From the NCBI GenBank assembly GCA_018398585.1, contig JAGTTD010000016.1:23607212-23671211 (forward strand): DNA of 64,000 bases, in the 5' to 3' direction. A program made the translations under genes and the position numbers. Below are positions 33,422 through 44,256 of this stretch, piece by piece. This DNA is from Simmondsia chinensis. Taxonomy: Eukaryota > Streptophyta > Magnoliopsida > Caryophyllales > Simmondsiaceae. Positions within the stretch are counted from its first letter, which is position 1. Each line of letters starts with the position of its first letter. The notes under the pieces were generated by a model that saw only the letters and a program-made list of their open reading frames with translations, did not search any database and was not told the origin of the DNA.

Positions 33422-34493
33422 CATCCGACCTGCAGCCTCGAACCTCAACGTTGCATGTTTGGAAAGGATAGGGTGTCTCTAACTTGTTGATCGTACCCAA
33501 CGATACTAGATTAAGAAGAATCGGTCAAAACTCATTGATTCTGCGAATACCCGAGCAATAACCTAAAGAGGAGCTATATAATTTTTATTAAATTTTCAAA
33601 ATAAAAGCTACAAAGATACAACAATAACAACAACAGACCGAATGCCTCAAGGGCTCCCGTATAAGCAGGGAAAAACTACAAAGATCAACTCAAATAATAA
33701 ACTCATAATTTCAATTAATCAAAAGCTTTCTAAAGCAAATAACTAATAGCTTATTTATAGTCACTCCTCTAACCCTACTCATAATTCAAATTGAAATCTT
33801 AAAAACAATTATATTTTCACTCTAAATGAATCTAATATAATCCTAATATAAGACAAAAACCTTAATCTTAATTCCATAAAAATAAATCCTAACAAATAAA
33901 AACCTAATTAACCACAATTAAAATTCCCTTTTTTTTTTTTTTTTTTTTATCTTGCCTTGGTTAATCTTGATCTATTTGCATCATTCTCACCTGCTTGAAC
34001 AGAATTCGCCCTCGAATTTGACCTGTTAGCCTTGTTGGTGGATGAAGAAGATCACAAGGAAAAAACTACGGCTTCCAATTTATGAGCTAAAGTTTTCCGA
34101 TGCAATGGTGCGCTTGTTGTTGCACGTGATAGGGGTGGTTGAGTGGATAATATTCTGGGTGGAATTAATTGTGGCGTTTGAGATTGAACCAGTGGTGGCT
34201 TAGGCATGGCAGGTAAAGTTGGTATTGGTGGGTGAGGTGAAATTAGGTTTTGTGTGGTGATGGAAGTGGAATCTTAATATCCTCATGTGTTTCCTCTTCA
34301 TATAGGGACTCATCAAAGATTGGTGGGGACAAAAAGTAATGAAGGTGGTGATGGATAATTGGTTGGCTGGGCAGTGGTGACCTCGGGTGGTGATTAACGG
34401 GCAATTTTAGTGGTTTCGATTGGGTTGGTGACATGGTGGCATGGACGGTGTTTTGGTATGAGATTGGAGGACGAAAGGCATTTTTGGTGGTTT
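33422..34493 (-). mobile_element. Partial non-autonomous LTR element, inverted copy A
   Basis: The LTR is at 33983-33422 (- strand start TGATGCAAATAGA). Interior sequence at 34493-33984 matches the 3' interior of copy B (35300-35927) in the opposite orientation. The last 20 or so LTR bases before 33422 differ from copy B. The other LTR is missing. It directly abuts copy B at 34494. Confidence 0.75.
33618..33670 (-). mobile_element. 53-bp RTE-tail insertion with 15-bp target duplication
   Basis: Flanks AAAAGCTACAAAGAT (33603-33617) and AAAAACTACAAAGAT (33671-33685) differ at one base. The insert is only the terminal tail, with a repeat of TTG type and GGGAGCCCTTGAGGC on the - strand. The matching LTRs of copy B lack it, so the empty site is known. 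Confidence 0.88.
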
Positions 34494-34997
34494 TGATGCA
34501 AATAAATCCAGATTTAACCCAAGCAAGACAAAAAAAAAAGGAATTTTAATTATAGTTAATTAGGTTTTTATTTGTTAGGATTTATTTTTATGTAATTAGG
34601 ATTAGAGTTTTTGACTTATATTAGGATTATATTAGATTTGTTAGTGTTAAAATATAATTTTTTTTAGATTTGAATTTGAAGAAGGAGTATGGTTAGAGGA
34701 GTGACTATACATGGGCTATTAGTTGTTTGTTTTAGAAAGCTTTAGATTATTTGATAAATTGGATGAATTATTTCCTTACGAGTTGATCTTTATAGTTTTT
34801 ATTTTGAAGAGTTCAATAAAAATTACATATTTATCTTTTGGGTTATTGCTCGGGTATTCGCAGAATCAATGAGTTTCAGCCGCCCCGCTCAATCCGGCAT
34901 CGTTGGGTACAATCAATAGGTTAGAGGCACCATATTCTTCTCATCACACATCTTCGAGGTTTAAGGCTACAGGTTGGATCCTTAGACCGGTCTGCAT
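34494..34997 (+). repeat. 5' LTR of copy B
   Basis: It matches 35928-36435 and 33983-33422. It shares the segment TTATTGCTCGGGTATTCGCA with both. Confidence 0.8.
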
Positions 34998-35039
34998 ATG
35001 TGGATATCGAAGCGAATGTAGGTTCCTAAGTTATGTCAC

Positions 35040-35893
35040 TGAGGAGGCGAATGATGGATTATAGAATCATAGTGAATCAGAGGTTTGAGCGGCTTGAGGA
35101 GAGGAAAGAGCGAGTGATGCAGAAGATGATAGCATTAGCGGTGGAAATCTGTGACTTGCAACATCAACATCGATCATCCGCCAAGACTGCACCACCTTGA
35201 TCATCATCAAAATTGGTGAGTCATCGCTTTACCAACTACTTTACCCGATTGCCTTCACCACCATCACGGCCTTTTTCAACCTCACAAACTAAGACACCAT
35301 CCACATCACCACCAAAAATCACCTTTTATCCTCCAATCTCACACCAAAACACCGTCCATACCACCATGTCACCACCCCAATCGAAACCACCAAAATTGCC
35401 CATTAATCACCACCTGAGGTCACCTCCGCCAAGCCAACTGGTTATCCATTACCTGAAAATCCAAAAATAAACCCCTAACCACCAACCACGATCACCACCA
35501 ACACCAATCCACCTTGATCCACCAACTCTATTTCACCCACTAATTAAAATGGATAATGAACACCTTCATGACTTTTCGTCCCCACCAATCTTTAATGAGT
35601 CCCTATATGACGAGGAGACACATGAAGATATTAAGATTCAAGTTTCACCACCAACACCAAAAACCCTACATCCACCTCACCCACCAATACCAACTTTATC
35701 TGCCATACCTAAACCACCACCAGTTCAACCTCAAATGCCACAATTAATTCTACCCAAAATAATACCCACTCGACCACCCCCATCACATGCAACAACAAGC
35801 ATATCATTACACCGGAAAACTTTAGCTCATAAATTGGAAGCCGTTGTTTTTCCTCATGACCATCTTCATCCACCCACAAGGCTAACAAGTTGA
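35040..35893 (+). pseudogene. Gag-like, Pro-rich remnant of copy B
   Basis: Near 35050, RRRMMDYRIIVNQRFERLEE gives a coiled-coil start. The open frames 35213-35470 and 35549-35893 are Pro/Ser/His-rich (SQTKTPSTSPPKITFYPP, PPPVQPQMPQLILPK) with a conserved acidic segment, NESLYDEETHEDIKI. The same block occurs inverted in copy A. I do not recognise a known family beyond a gag-type interior. Confidence 0.5.
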
Positions 35894-35927
35894 ATTCGAG
35901 GATGAATTCTATTCAAGTAGGTGAGAA

Positions 35928-36435
35928 TGATGCAAATAGATCCAGATTTAACCAAGCAAGACAAAAAAAAAGAATAATAATTATGGTTAATTAGGTTTTT
36001 ATTTGTTAGGATTTGTTTTTATGTAATTAGTATTAGGGTTTTTGACTTATATTAGGATTATATTAGATTTTTTTTAGAGTTAAATTATAATTGTTTTTTG
36101 GATTTCAATTTGAATTAGGAATAGAGTTAAAGGAGTGAGTATAAATAGGCTGTTTGTTGTTTGTTTTAGGGAGCTTTTGATTATTTGATAAATTGGACGA
36201 ATTATTTTCTTATGAGTTGATTTTTGTAGTTTTTATTTTGCAAGTGTTTAATAAAAATTACATATCTCCTCTTTGGATTATTGCTCGGGTATTCGCAGAA
36301 TTAACGAATTTTAGATGCCTCCTTTCAATCCGGCATTGTTGGGTATGATCTACGGGTTAGAGGCACCCTATTCTTACAACCATGCATCTTCGAGGTTTGA
36401 GGTTGCAGGTCGGATCTTGAGACCGGTCTGCATCA
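35928..36435 (+). repeat. 3' LTR of copy B (508 bp)
   Basis: Starts TGATGCA and ends TGCATCA. It carries a TATA-like GTATAAATAGG at about 36140. Confidence 0.8.
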
Positions 36436-36770
36436 GTAAAGACAAAACAAAAACTAAAAAAAGGCAAAAGTTATCTACGCCAGCATTCCAGATTATAGAT
36501 CTATATCAACTGCAACCATTTATTCTCAAAACTTCTCATTTTGAATTCTCAAACATCAAAGTAAAAACTAAATAGAAATTCATTTAGAAGTGAAAGGCTG
36601 TTAAAAGAGATAAAACAATTAAAAATATATCTTTATAATTAGTTTTCAAATAAGTGTTAAAAAAAGCAACCTATATTAATTCCATAAACAAAAGTCCAAC
36701 ATGCATACCCAGACCACGACACATTATAGACGGAAATAAACGGGTATAACCCGCATTTGCTGGCAATTGC
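36436..36770. other. No feature recognised
   Basis: A/T-rich spacer between two LTR elements. No reading frame or repeat is supported. Confidence 0.4.
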
Positions 36771-37261
36771 TGTTAAGGTTTTGAACTCAATTAATTGGGT
36801 TAGCCTGAGAAGATGATGACGAAAGTCTTATCTAATTATGTGTTGAACCAATTGAGATATGAGCTTGGGGTGAATTAAGAAAGCGCATTTACAAAGTATG
36901 GGCTTGTAATAGGTAGGGCCATATGTTTGTTTATACAAGGGGCCTTCCCCCTCCCCACAAGTCATTCAATTCATTCCTCCTAATTAGAAACCAAGAGAAT
37001 TGTTAGAGAGTTCTCCTATCTTCTTTCTTTTCCTGATTGGCGGATGTCTTTGTGGTTGAAGAAAAGTGCGTCTCAAGTTTAACCGCCAGTAATACTTAAT
37101 ACATCAACAAACTCAAATGTAAATTTTACGTTCTATTTGACTTATACTTTGATTTAATTCGGTGTTATAATCTCTATCATGGTCCAAGTATTAATCTTAC
37201 ATGTGGTATTGGAGCCATCATGAATAGAGATTATGACCGATTCCATAATTATTAACTTGCA
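36771..37261 (+). mobile_element. Orphan LTR (36771-37201) with PBS
   Basis: Starts TGTTAAG and ends CTTACA. PBS TGGTATTGGAGCC at 37204-37216 fits initiator-Met tRNA with one or two mismatches. About 45 bases of leader follow before a second LTR element begins at 37262. I found no partner LTR in the window. Confidence 0.65.
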
Positions 37262-40200
37262 TGTTAATACAGGTAAATAGGCGCGCGTATAGATCGTGCT
37301 CGGCCCAATCACTTATACTAAGACATTTACAAATTTATACTTCATTTCATTCGCATTTCATTTACTAGTATTTAAGTTAGTGGGTCAATGACCGATTATT
37401 TGCATGAGTTTGATTATGTTGCTACTATGATTGATTTGTCAGAATCTCATTTGGTGAGTTGTTTTTTTCAACCAGGCTGAGAGCGGATATTCAAGTCGCG
37501 GTTCGAACCTCTTGCCCCACGAGTATACGTTAAGCTGCGTGTTTAGCAAAATATCATGGAGCCACTATTGAGGCTTTGGCACGTCAATTCAAACCTCAAT
37601 ATAAGGCCCCGGTGTTGCCTCCCGCACCTTTTATATCGCCTTAATATCCGAATATGGGAAGTAATCAGCTCATTCCATGGAACACGAATCAGGCAAGTAC
37701 GAGTGTCGTGTATAAGGCACCACCGACGACCTTCTAGTCACCACAAGTCGAGGGCACTACTCGAACACAAAAGACTTTGGCAGTGGCAGAAATGAAGGAA
37801 CAAAGAGCCAAGGGATTCTGTTACCTTTGCGATGGAATGTACACTCAGGGACATAAGTGTAAATGACGAAGACCATAATTGTTTATGGTGGAAATTGACG
37901 ACAAGGAGAATGAGAATGAAATAGATGATTCCACCCTTGTTGATAAGCCGAGTGAGGATAACACCCACATTTTTGGTTCACGTCGCTATGGGATTTTCGA
38001 GTTTTCACACGCTATGCATTACCAGTTACTACAGAAAGAAACCGATACACATTCTTATTGATAATGGGTCAACTCACAACTTCATTGATGTGTCCTTAGT
38101 GAGAGAGTTGGGGTGTGGAATCGAGGAGATCCCTCCTTTTATTTTAGTAGCTGATGGAAGTCGAATGAAATGTTCGTCTAAATGTTTCGTGTTTATTTGA
38201 ACTTTTAAGGCGTTCTGTTTACCAATGGGTAATTACTTATTCCATTATATGGATGTGATATGTCACTGTTGTAGTGGTTGTCAACGTTGGGGGATATCCA
38301 ATTTTACACTCATCAATTGAGGATGGAATTTCGGGTGCAAGGAAGAGATATATGTCTCCCTGGGAGTACTGCGAGTAAATGTAAGACGGTAGCAGTTCGT
38401 ACTCTCGAGAAAAAAACCTTCAAGGTTTCCCTCATGTTGCGTTGATTTAGGTCATTTCGATAAGTGAAGGTGAGCCACCCAACATCGCGGCATACTCACT
38501 GCAGCTTACTGCGCCTCTCCAACCAATAGCATAATGAACGTTTCTGCAACAGTGGATTGTATTCTGCAGCATTTTCATGATGTGTTTGAGGAGCCGCAGG
38601 AACTACCCCACATCGACCTCAGTTCGATCACCAAATACCTCTTAAGCTGGGAACAAATCCGATCAATTTGCAGCCGTACCGATACCCGGCATTCCAGAAA
38701 AACATAATTAAAGATTTGGTCCATGACTTACTTGAGAAGGGCCTTATACGTAATAGTAATAGCCGGTTTTGCTTCTCCGGTTGTATTAGTGAAAAAGAAG
38801 GATGGGGCATCATGAATGTGCATTAATTATCAAGAATTGAACAAGGCAACAACTAAAGATAAATTTCTTATTCGCATTGTAGAAGATTTGCTCAACGTGT
38901 GAGGGGGTGCAAGCTAATACTTCAAGATAGATTTGAGATCTGGCTATCATCAAGTGCAGTTGCATGAGGAAGATGCCTACAAGACCGCTCTTAGAACACA
39001 CCTCGGCTACTACGTGTATTTGGTGATGCCTTTCGGTCTTACTAACGCACCATCAATGTTGCAATCCCATATGAACTCGATTTTTGCTAAGTACTTGAGG
39101 AAATTTATACAAGGTATTTTGATTCATAGTAGTGATTGGAGGAACATGTGGAGCACTTACAAATAACACTACAATTGCTAAGGAAATATGAGTTGTATGC
39201 TAAGCTAAGCAAGTGCTTGTTTGCGGCGCGCTATGTGGAGCACCTTGGACATTACATCCAAGAGGGGTATCGAAACCGACCCAAAGAAAATCGAGGCAGT
39301 TAAACAATGGCCACCACAGTGCAATATCTGACAGTTGCTTGGGTTCTTGGGACTAACTGAGTATTATTGGAAACTTATTCACAGGTATGGAAGCATTGCG
39401 AAGCCTTGAGACCGAATTGCTAAAGAAAGACGGGTTTCACTGGACACTAGCGGCTCAAACCATGTTCGAAAAATTGAAAGATGCATTATGTGGAGCTCCG
39501 GTCTTCGGACTGCCGAATTTTGACTTAACTTTTGTGGTAGAAATTGACGTTAGTAATGTGGGATTAGGGGCCGTTCCACAACAAGAAGGTCGTCCTATTG
39601 CTTACCTAAGTAAAGCTTTGGGCCCACAACGTTTACAACTTTTAGTTTACGAAAAATAGCTCCTTTCCTTAGTCCACGCAATTCGAAAATGGGCTCAATA
39701 TTTGCATGCCAAACTATTCATTATTAAGGCATATCAAAAGAGCCTTAAATACCTACTTGGGAAAAAAATTAACGACACCTTTTCAAGGATTTTAGCTCTC
39801 GAAGGTCATGGCTTAACGTACGAGATACATTATAAAAAAAGAAAGTGAAAACTTTGCAGCAAATGCTCTCTCACGCATGACTGCCTCGGATATATGCTGC
39901 CATATGCTCTCTATGCCTAATTCGAACTTGTATATAGTCATTCAACTCGGGTGGCAGCAAGATCCGATGCTTTGTCACATTATTCCAGAGCGGAGGGTAA
40001 TATAGGGGTCGTCCCAACGTATGAGTGGCGCAATGAGCAACTATGCAAAAGAGGGAAACTTGTTGTGTTGGCGGATCAGGAATTACACAAATTGTTTTGA
40101 ACATGGCTCCAAGCCTCACCCATGTGCGTCACTACATTCGTCATTGCCCAACTTGTCGAGTTACAAATATGACACCTCTGCATATTAGGGATTTTTATAA

Positions 40201-41540
40201 CTCCTACACATTCTGGAAACAATTTGGACTAATGTATCACTTTACTTCATCGACGAATTACAGAATTCATACAACAAGGAGGTTATCTTGGTTGTTGTGG
40301 ATCGACTAAGTAAGTGAGCTCAATTCGTCGCTTTGACACACCCTTATATCGCGTTAGTAGTAGCGCAAGCTTATCACGATACACCTCATTCGATTGTCAA
40401 TGATAGCAATCCAAATTTTGTGAGTGAGATTTGGTAAGGGCTATTTCAATCCAAGGGGTGGAGTTGCTTTGTTCGTCAGCTTATCATCCTCAAATCGATG
40501 GTCAAACTGAGGTAGTCAACCAATGTCTCAAGACATATTTGTGATGTATGACCCGCCATTTGCCTATGGATTTGTTCCATTGGCTACCTTTAGCGGATTG
40601 GTGGTAAAATACCACGTGGCATTCCAACACCAGTATGACACCCTACGAGGTCGACTGCAGACAACCCCCTCCTATTCACATGTCGTACCTTCTCATTGAG
40701 AATAAGGTGGACACACTTGACAGGAGCCTTAGAGCTCGGAAGAGATGATTGATTTGCTCAAGTTTCACTTGATTCGTGCCCGATATCGTATGGAGCAACA
40801 AGCAAATAAAAAGTAGAGTGATAGAAATTTTGAAATTGGGGAATGGGTGTACTTAAAGCTTCATCTCTAGCTCACCGCGGAAGTCAAAAACTTGCCTCCA
40901 AGTTTTATGGGTCGTTTCACATTGTTGACAAGATCGGAAGAGTCACTTATAAGTTACAACCTCCGGCTCATTCTAAAATCCATAATGTGTTCCATGTTTC
41001 CTCCTTAAGAAACATCACAAACGTCCTCCTACCCACTTTATAGACTTACCTCATATAGCGGATCCAACTAATCCCCAACAACCCTAGAAGATTTTTGATC
41101 GTTGTGTGGTTAAACAGGGGCGCCAAGCCGCTTCTCAAAGTCCTTGTTCAATGAGAAGGTCAAGGAGAAGAGGGGGCTACGTGGGAGTATTTTTTCGATC
41201 TTCAAAAGAAGTTTCCGACCTTCCACCCTTGAGGTTTCGAGGGGGCGGCATGATATAGGCAAATAAAGGTGCATGTACAGATAGTGCTCGAATATCGCCT
41301 CTAGAAATGGATTTTTCTAGTGGATGGGTTGCTGGATCATGGAATTGGTTTGTTGATTGTTGGGCCGTGTTTGCTGGGCCGTTGGTATTGCAGTGAGCGG
41401 CACCCTGTTGTACTGTTAGAGGGAGAGTGGGCCTTGGGGAATTGGGCCTTACTTGTTGGCTTGATAGTTTGAATTAGCCCAATCACTGATACTCAAACAT
41501 TTACAAATTTATGTTTGTATTTCCATTATACTTCATATCA
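37262..41540 (+). mobile_element. Chromodomain-bearing Ty3/gypsy element, decayed
   Basis: A shortened 5' LTR (about 37262-37375) and a longer 3' LTR (from 41251) share the blocks AGATxGTGCTCG and GCCCAATCACTxATACT. The 5' copy has lost about 180 bases between these blocks. Gag-pol lies between. A polypurine tract (GAGGGGGCGGCA) ends at 41250. The right end is uncertain, at about 41540. The C-terminal chromodomain assigns it to the chromovirus group. Confidence 0.75.
37390..41245 (+). pseudogene. Chromovirus gag-pol, heavily decayed
   Basis: Gag starts with MTDYLHEFDYVATMIDLSE at about 37390. Protease is near 38040-38200 (ILIDNGSTHNFIDVSLVREL, then FILVADGSRM). RT lies at 38640-39170, with KDKFLIRIVEDLL and DLRSGYHQVQLHEEDAYKTA but no readable catalytic YxDD. 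The RNase H region is 39387-39660 (LTFVVEIDVSNVGLGAV, RPIAYLSKALGP). Integrase traces follow to about 40600. The tail 40843-41040 reads AHRGSQKLASKFYGSFHIVD. A chromodomain-like end at 41085-41240 is recoverable only across a frameshift and a stop, with TWEYFF readable. Stops are frequent. Confidence 0.75.
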
Positions 41541-41763
41541 TTTATTGGTATCTAAGTTAGTGTTGGTTAGAATGTAATTCCTCATTAATGAATATGATAC
41601 TCTTTTCTCTCTCTAAATTCTCTCATTCTCTCTCTTCCTAATTTCTCAATTTCATTGAATTGCATTGTTGATCTCTAAGAGGGACCGAGATCACTTCCCC
41701 TAAATTGACGTCGTCACATGTATTTTGAAATTGTAATGATTGAAAAATCATATATTCATTCAC

Positions 41764-41952
41764 TGTTACTGTTGGGGCCTTGATCCACCCGCCAAGCTGA
41801 CTCGACCTGCCAACTCGGGTAAGGACCCGCCTATTTGGGGTGCCCTAGTGCCACCTCAGCCCTAATATTTCCCTCCCTCATCTATAAATAAGGGTTTGCT
41901 CGCCCATAGTTAATATGCAAGAATGATGTAAAGAGTATCATGCTCAACTCCT

Positions 41953-41983
<31 letters not shown>

Positions 41984-42774
41984 TTTCTTTAGTTTCTCCC
42001 CCCTTTTCCCCAAATACTTGTTGTGTTTGAGGATGCTCTCCCAACCGATTCCTTGCCTACTGGGCATACTTCGCGGACTTTAGCAACCCGGTTGAGTTCA
42101 CGACCCATATCCAGCGGAAGTTCCAAAAGTTGGTATTCGACCCAGGAGGATCATCTACCTTCCGGAGCTGGCTCGTTGTTCATGACGCTTGGGAGTAAGG
42201 GTCTTTGGAGGGGAAAGAAGTGATAAGAGCCAGAATGGGATTAGGTATACAGAAGGATGCCATCTCACTAGCCCTCGCTCACCTGGGCTGCTGCTGCCAA
42301 GTACTCGACATAGCGCATAGCCAGCCGCCAAGCTCACCTGAAGCAGACATATATATGACGACGTCCCTTTTCTTGATCCCCGAGGACAAGGATCTTTTCA
42401 AGGGGGTAGTATTGTTACGAACAGGGCCCTTGGCCTACCCGCCAAACCCGACCCGACCCGCCAACCGGGATCCATACCCAAGTATTGGTGCTCTAGCTGC
42501 CACATTAGCCATAGTTTTAGCTATAAATAAGGGGTTATCCCCTATAGTTTTAGACATGCCAATTGATGTGTAATGAGCTCAGCTCAACTCTCTCTCTCTC
42601 CCTCTATGTTTTCTATTATCCTCCCCTTTCTTCTAGATATCTTCTCCCCTTTCTTATGTAAACCTTCATTATTGGAGCTCTATCTATCAATATATACTGC
42701 ATTAGCTTGTAATTCCATTGATATTTAGCTAGATAATATTTGGTTTGTATTATTCACGTCACTATGTACTAACA
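41764..42774 (+). mobile_element. Small non-autonomous LTR element with poly-C tract
   Basis: The left LTR from 41764 (TGTTACTGTTGGGGCC) matches the right LTR 42413-42774 (TGTTACGAACAGGGCC, ending ACTAACA). Both have CCCGCC-rich U3 and CTATAAATAAGG TATA boxes. The interior is about 300-350 bp. A polypurine tract, TCAAGGGGGTAGTA, precedes the right LTR. The interior keeps a gag-like fragment (FRSWLVVHDAWE near 42170). The left LTR lacks the last part of the right one. Confidence 0.7.
41953..41979. repeat. Poly-C run, about 27 bases
   Basis: An uninterrupted C run in the left LTR. The right LTR has CTCTCTCTCTCC at the same place. Confidence 0.8.
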
Positions 42775-43037
42775 ATAATAGGCACCAAAGCAACAGCAAA
42801 AAGGAAATTCCTTATTTTTGATGGTTGTTGAAACAATTAAGATGACTAAAAAGGAAAATCTTTCTTCTTGTTGAAATTGGGCACTAAGGCAATGCCAAAG
42901 AGGACTTGAGGCAAAAGAATCATTTAATTCAGTATTGGGGCGTAATCGTGAAATTAAAAGATATTTTAATCGTTACAATATTAAATAATGTCTTGGTGTT
43001 GAGAATGATGAACAAAACCAAAAGAAAAAAAAATAAT

Positions 43038-43292
43038 ACAACACCAACAACAGATCTATTGTCTCAAGGGTTCCCGCATAAGTGAGGACTGGGAGGGATG
43101 GATGCATGCAGCCTTACCCTTTCAGGGTGTAACCCTGTCGAGAGACTGTTTCTGAGGACCCCCAACCTTATAGGGTTGGCAACACGAGGACTTCCCAAGA
43201 GGTCACCCATCCTGGTATTACTCTCGCCCAAGCATACTTAACTTCGGAGTTCTAATAGGATCCGGTGCTTTAGTGCCTAGTAAATGAACCCT
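43038..43292 (-). mobile_element. SINE-like retroposon: 5S rRNA head, RTE-LINE tail
   Basis: On the - strand it runs from a 5S rRNA-like head (43290-43172) into a tail of about 130 bases that matches the 3' end of the RTE LINE at 31087-31220. It ends in a TTGTTG-type tract. Flanking A/T-rich words AAAGAAAAAAAAATAATA (left) and AAAGGAAAATAATA (right) resemble a target duplication. It has no coding capacity and would need LINE proteins in trans. Confidence 0.8.
43172..43290 (-). pseudogene. 5S rRNA-derived sequence, about 119 nt
   Basis: Read on the - strand, it follows plant 5S rRNA over nearly its full length: GCACCGGATCC, AGAACTCCGAAGTTAAG, TGCTTGGGCGAGAGTA, GGATGGGTGACCTC and GGGAAGTCCTCGTGTTG. 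The internal pol III promoter segments (A box, intermediate element, C box) are well kept. The first 15 or so bases are diverged. No T-run terminator follows directly, and the sequence continues into a LINE tail, so it is not an ordinary 5S gene. Confidence 0.9.
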
Positions 43293-43306
43293 AAAGGAAA
43301 ATAATA

Positions 43307-43526
43307 ATAATAATAATACATAAACAATTCATTCTTATCTTCACAAATGACAAGCAAAGGCTTTTATGAAAAATTGTTTTAAATAAGGAAGGAAATATAT
43401 ACATGTACATGCGCTTGCATCTTGCCGAAATGGAACTATGGTCTTTGTGTTTTGCATCCAATGTCCTAGCTTGGATGAAAGATGATTGTATCACCAATTT
43501 GCATAATAAATATAAGCTTTTGGTAA
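43307..43526. other. Spacer with (AAT)n start
   Basis: A short AAT microsatellite at 43301-43318, then unremarkable sequence up to the next LTR. Confidence 0.4.
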
Positions 43527-44239
43527 TGTTGGGAAAAAAAGTGAACTAGATCAATAAGCCAACCACGGTATCATATCTGGCGGTACCTCCACGCCCCAGG
43601 ATAAGTAACTTCCTTAAGCCCATCACGATAGTAGATTGGCGGCACTAAATGTACCGCCACCTGCCGTAGTTACCATAAGCCACGGTGCCGCCAAGCTATA
43701 GCGTACACGGTATCCAGTACCGCTCATCTCTATCCCACATCTAGGCTCTCGGTACCACTTGCTTCCTCCATCATAAGGTGCCGCCTACCATAGGCCTCGG
43801 TGCCGCCAACCCTGCCTACCGCCAACATACTAACGGTACACGCTCATTTTCCATTACCATCAGTATCCGCCTAACATGAACGACCACGGTATCGCCAATC
43901 CTAGCTACTGCCTAACTTACTACCGCCCACATCCACCAGCGCCACGGTACTGTCAACCTAGACTTCCACTTATCCACCCACGATCTGCACTCACCGTCCT
44001 TCTACTATCAGGCACAAACCGAGGCGGTACCACCACCCCTCTCAACCAATTGTCACCCAGGCGGTATCACCTCCTCATCACCCGGCCTTGCTCGTTTTGC
44101 AGGAGAGACCGGGTTAAACACACCAGCGGCTGCTTTCTCAAGTGAGGGTTGAGTCCCCCTCTCATCCAGAACCTACAAATATTTGTTGCACGGGGCATTT
44201 GGGTCTAGCTCACTAACTGAACCAAATTTAATCGAAACA
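43527..44239 (+). repeat. TE3a 5' LTR (713 bp)
   Basis: Starts TGTTGGG, ends GAAACA. It is rich in a degenerate CGGTGCCGCCAA-type word repeated about ten times. It is followed by a PBS. Confidence 0.7.
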
Positions 44240-44240
44240 A

Positions 44241-44256
44241 AGGCGCCGTCTGTGGG
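44241..44256 (+). promoter_or_regulatory. Primer-binding site of TE3a
   Basis: GGCGCCGTCTGTGGGAA, a PBS sequence common in plant Tat and related gypsy elements (matching a tRNA 3' end other than initiator Met), starts two bases after the LTR. Confidence 0.75.

Larger units (their letters stand above)
34494..36435 (+). mobile_element. Non-autonomous LTR element, copy B
   Basis: LTRs at 34494-34997 and 35928-36435 flank about 930 bp. LTR termini are TGATGCA and TGCATCA, a perfect inversion in the right copy. The purine tract GGTGAGAA precedes the right LTR. A PBS-like TGGATATCGAAGC follows the left LTR but is degenerate. No enzyme is encoded. No clear target duplication flanks it (GGTTT on the left, GTAAA on the right). 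Confidence 0.8.

Noticed and set aside
42205..42573. 122-residue + strand open frame across 42413
   Set aside because: It runs from the interior of the small LTR element into its 3' LTR, so it is not a gene.
43172..43290. Functional 5S rRNA gene
   Set aside because: It has many substitutions, a diverged 5' end, no T-run terminator, and is fused to a LINE tail.
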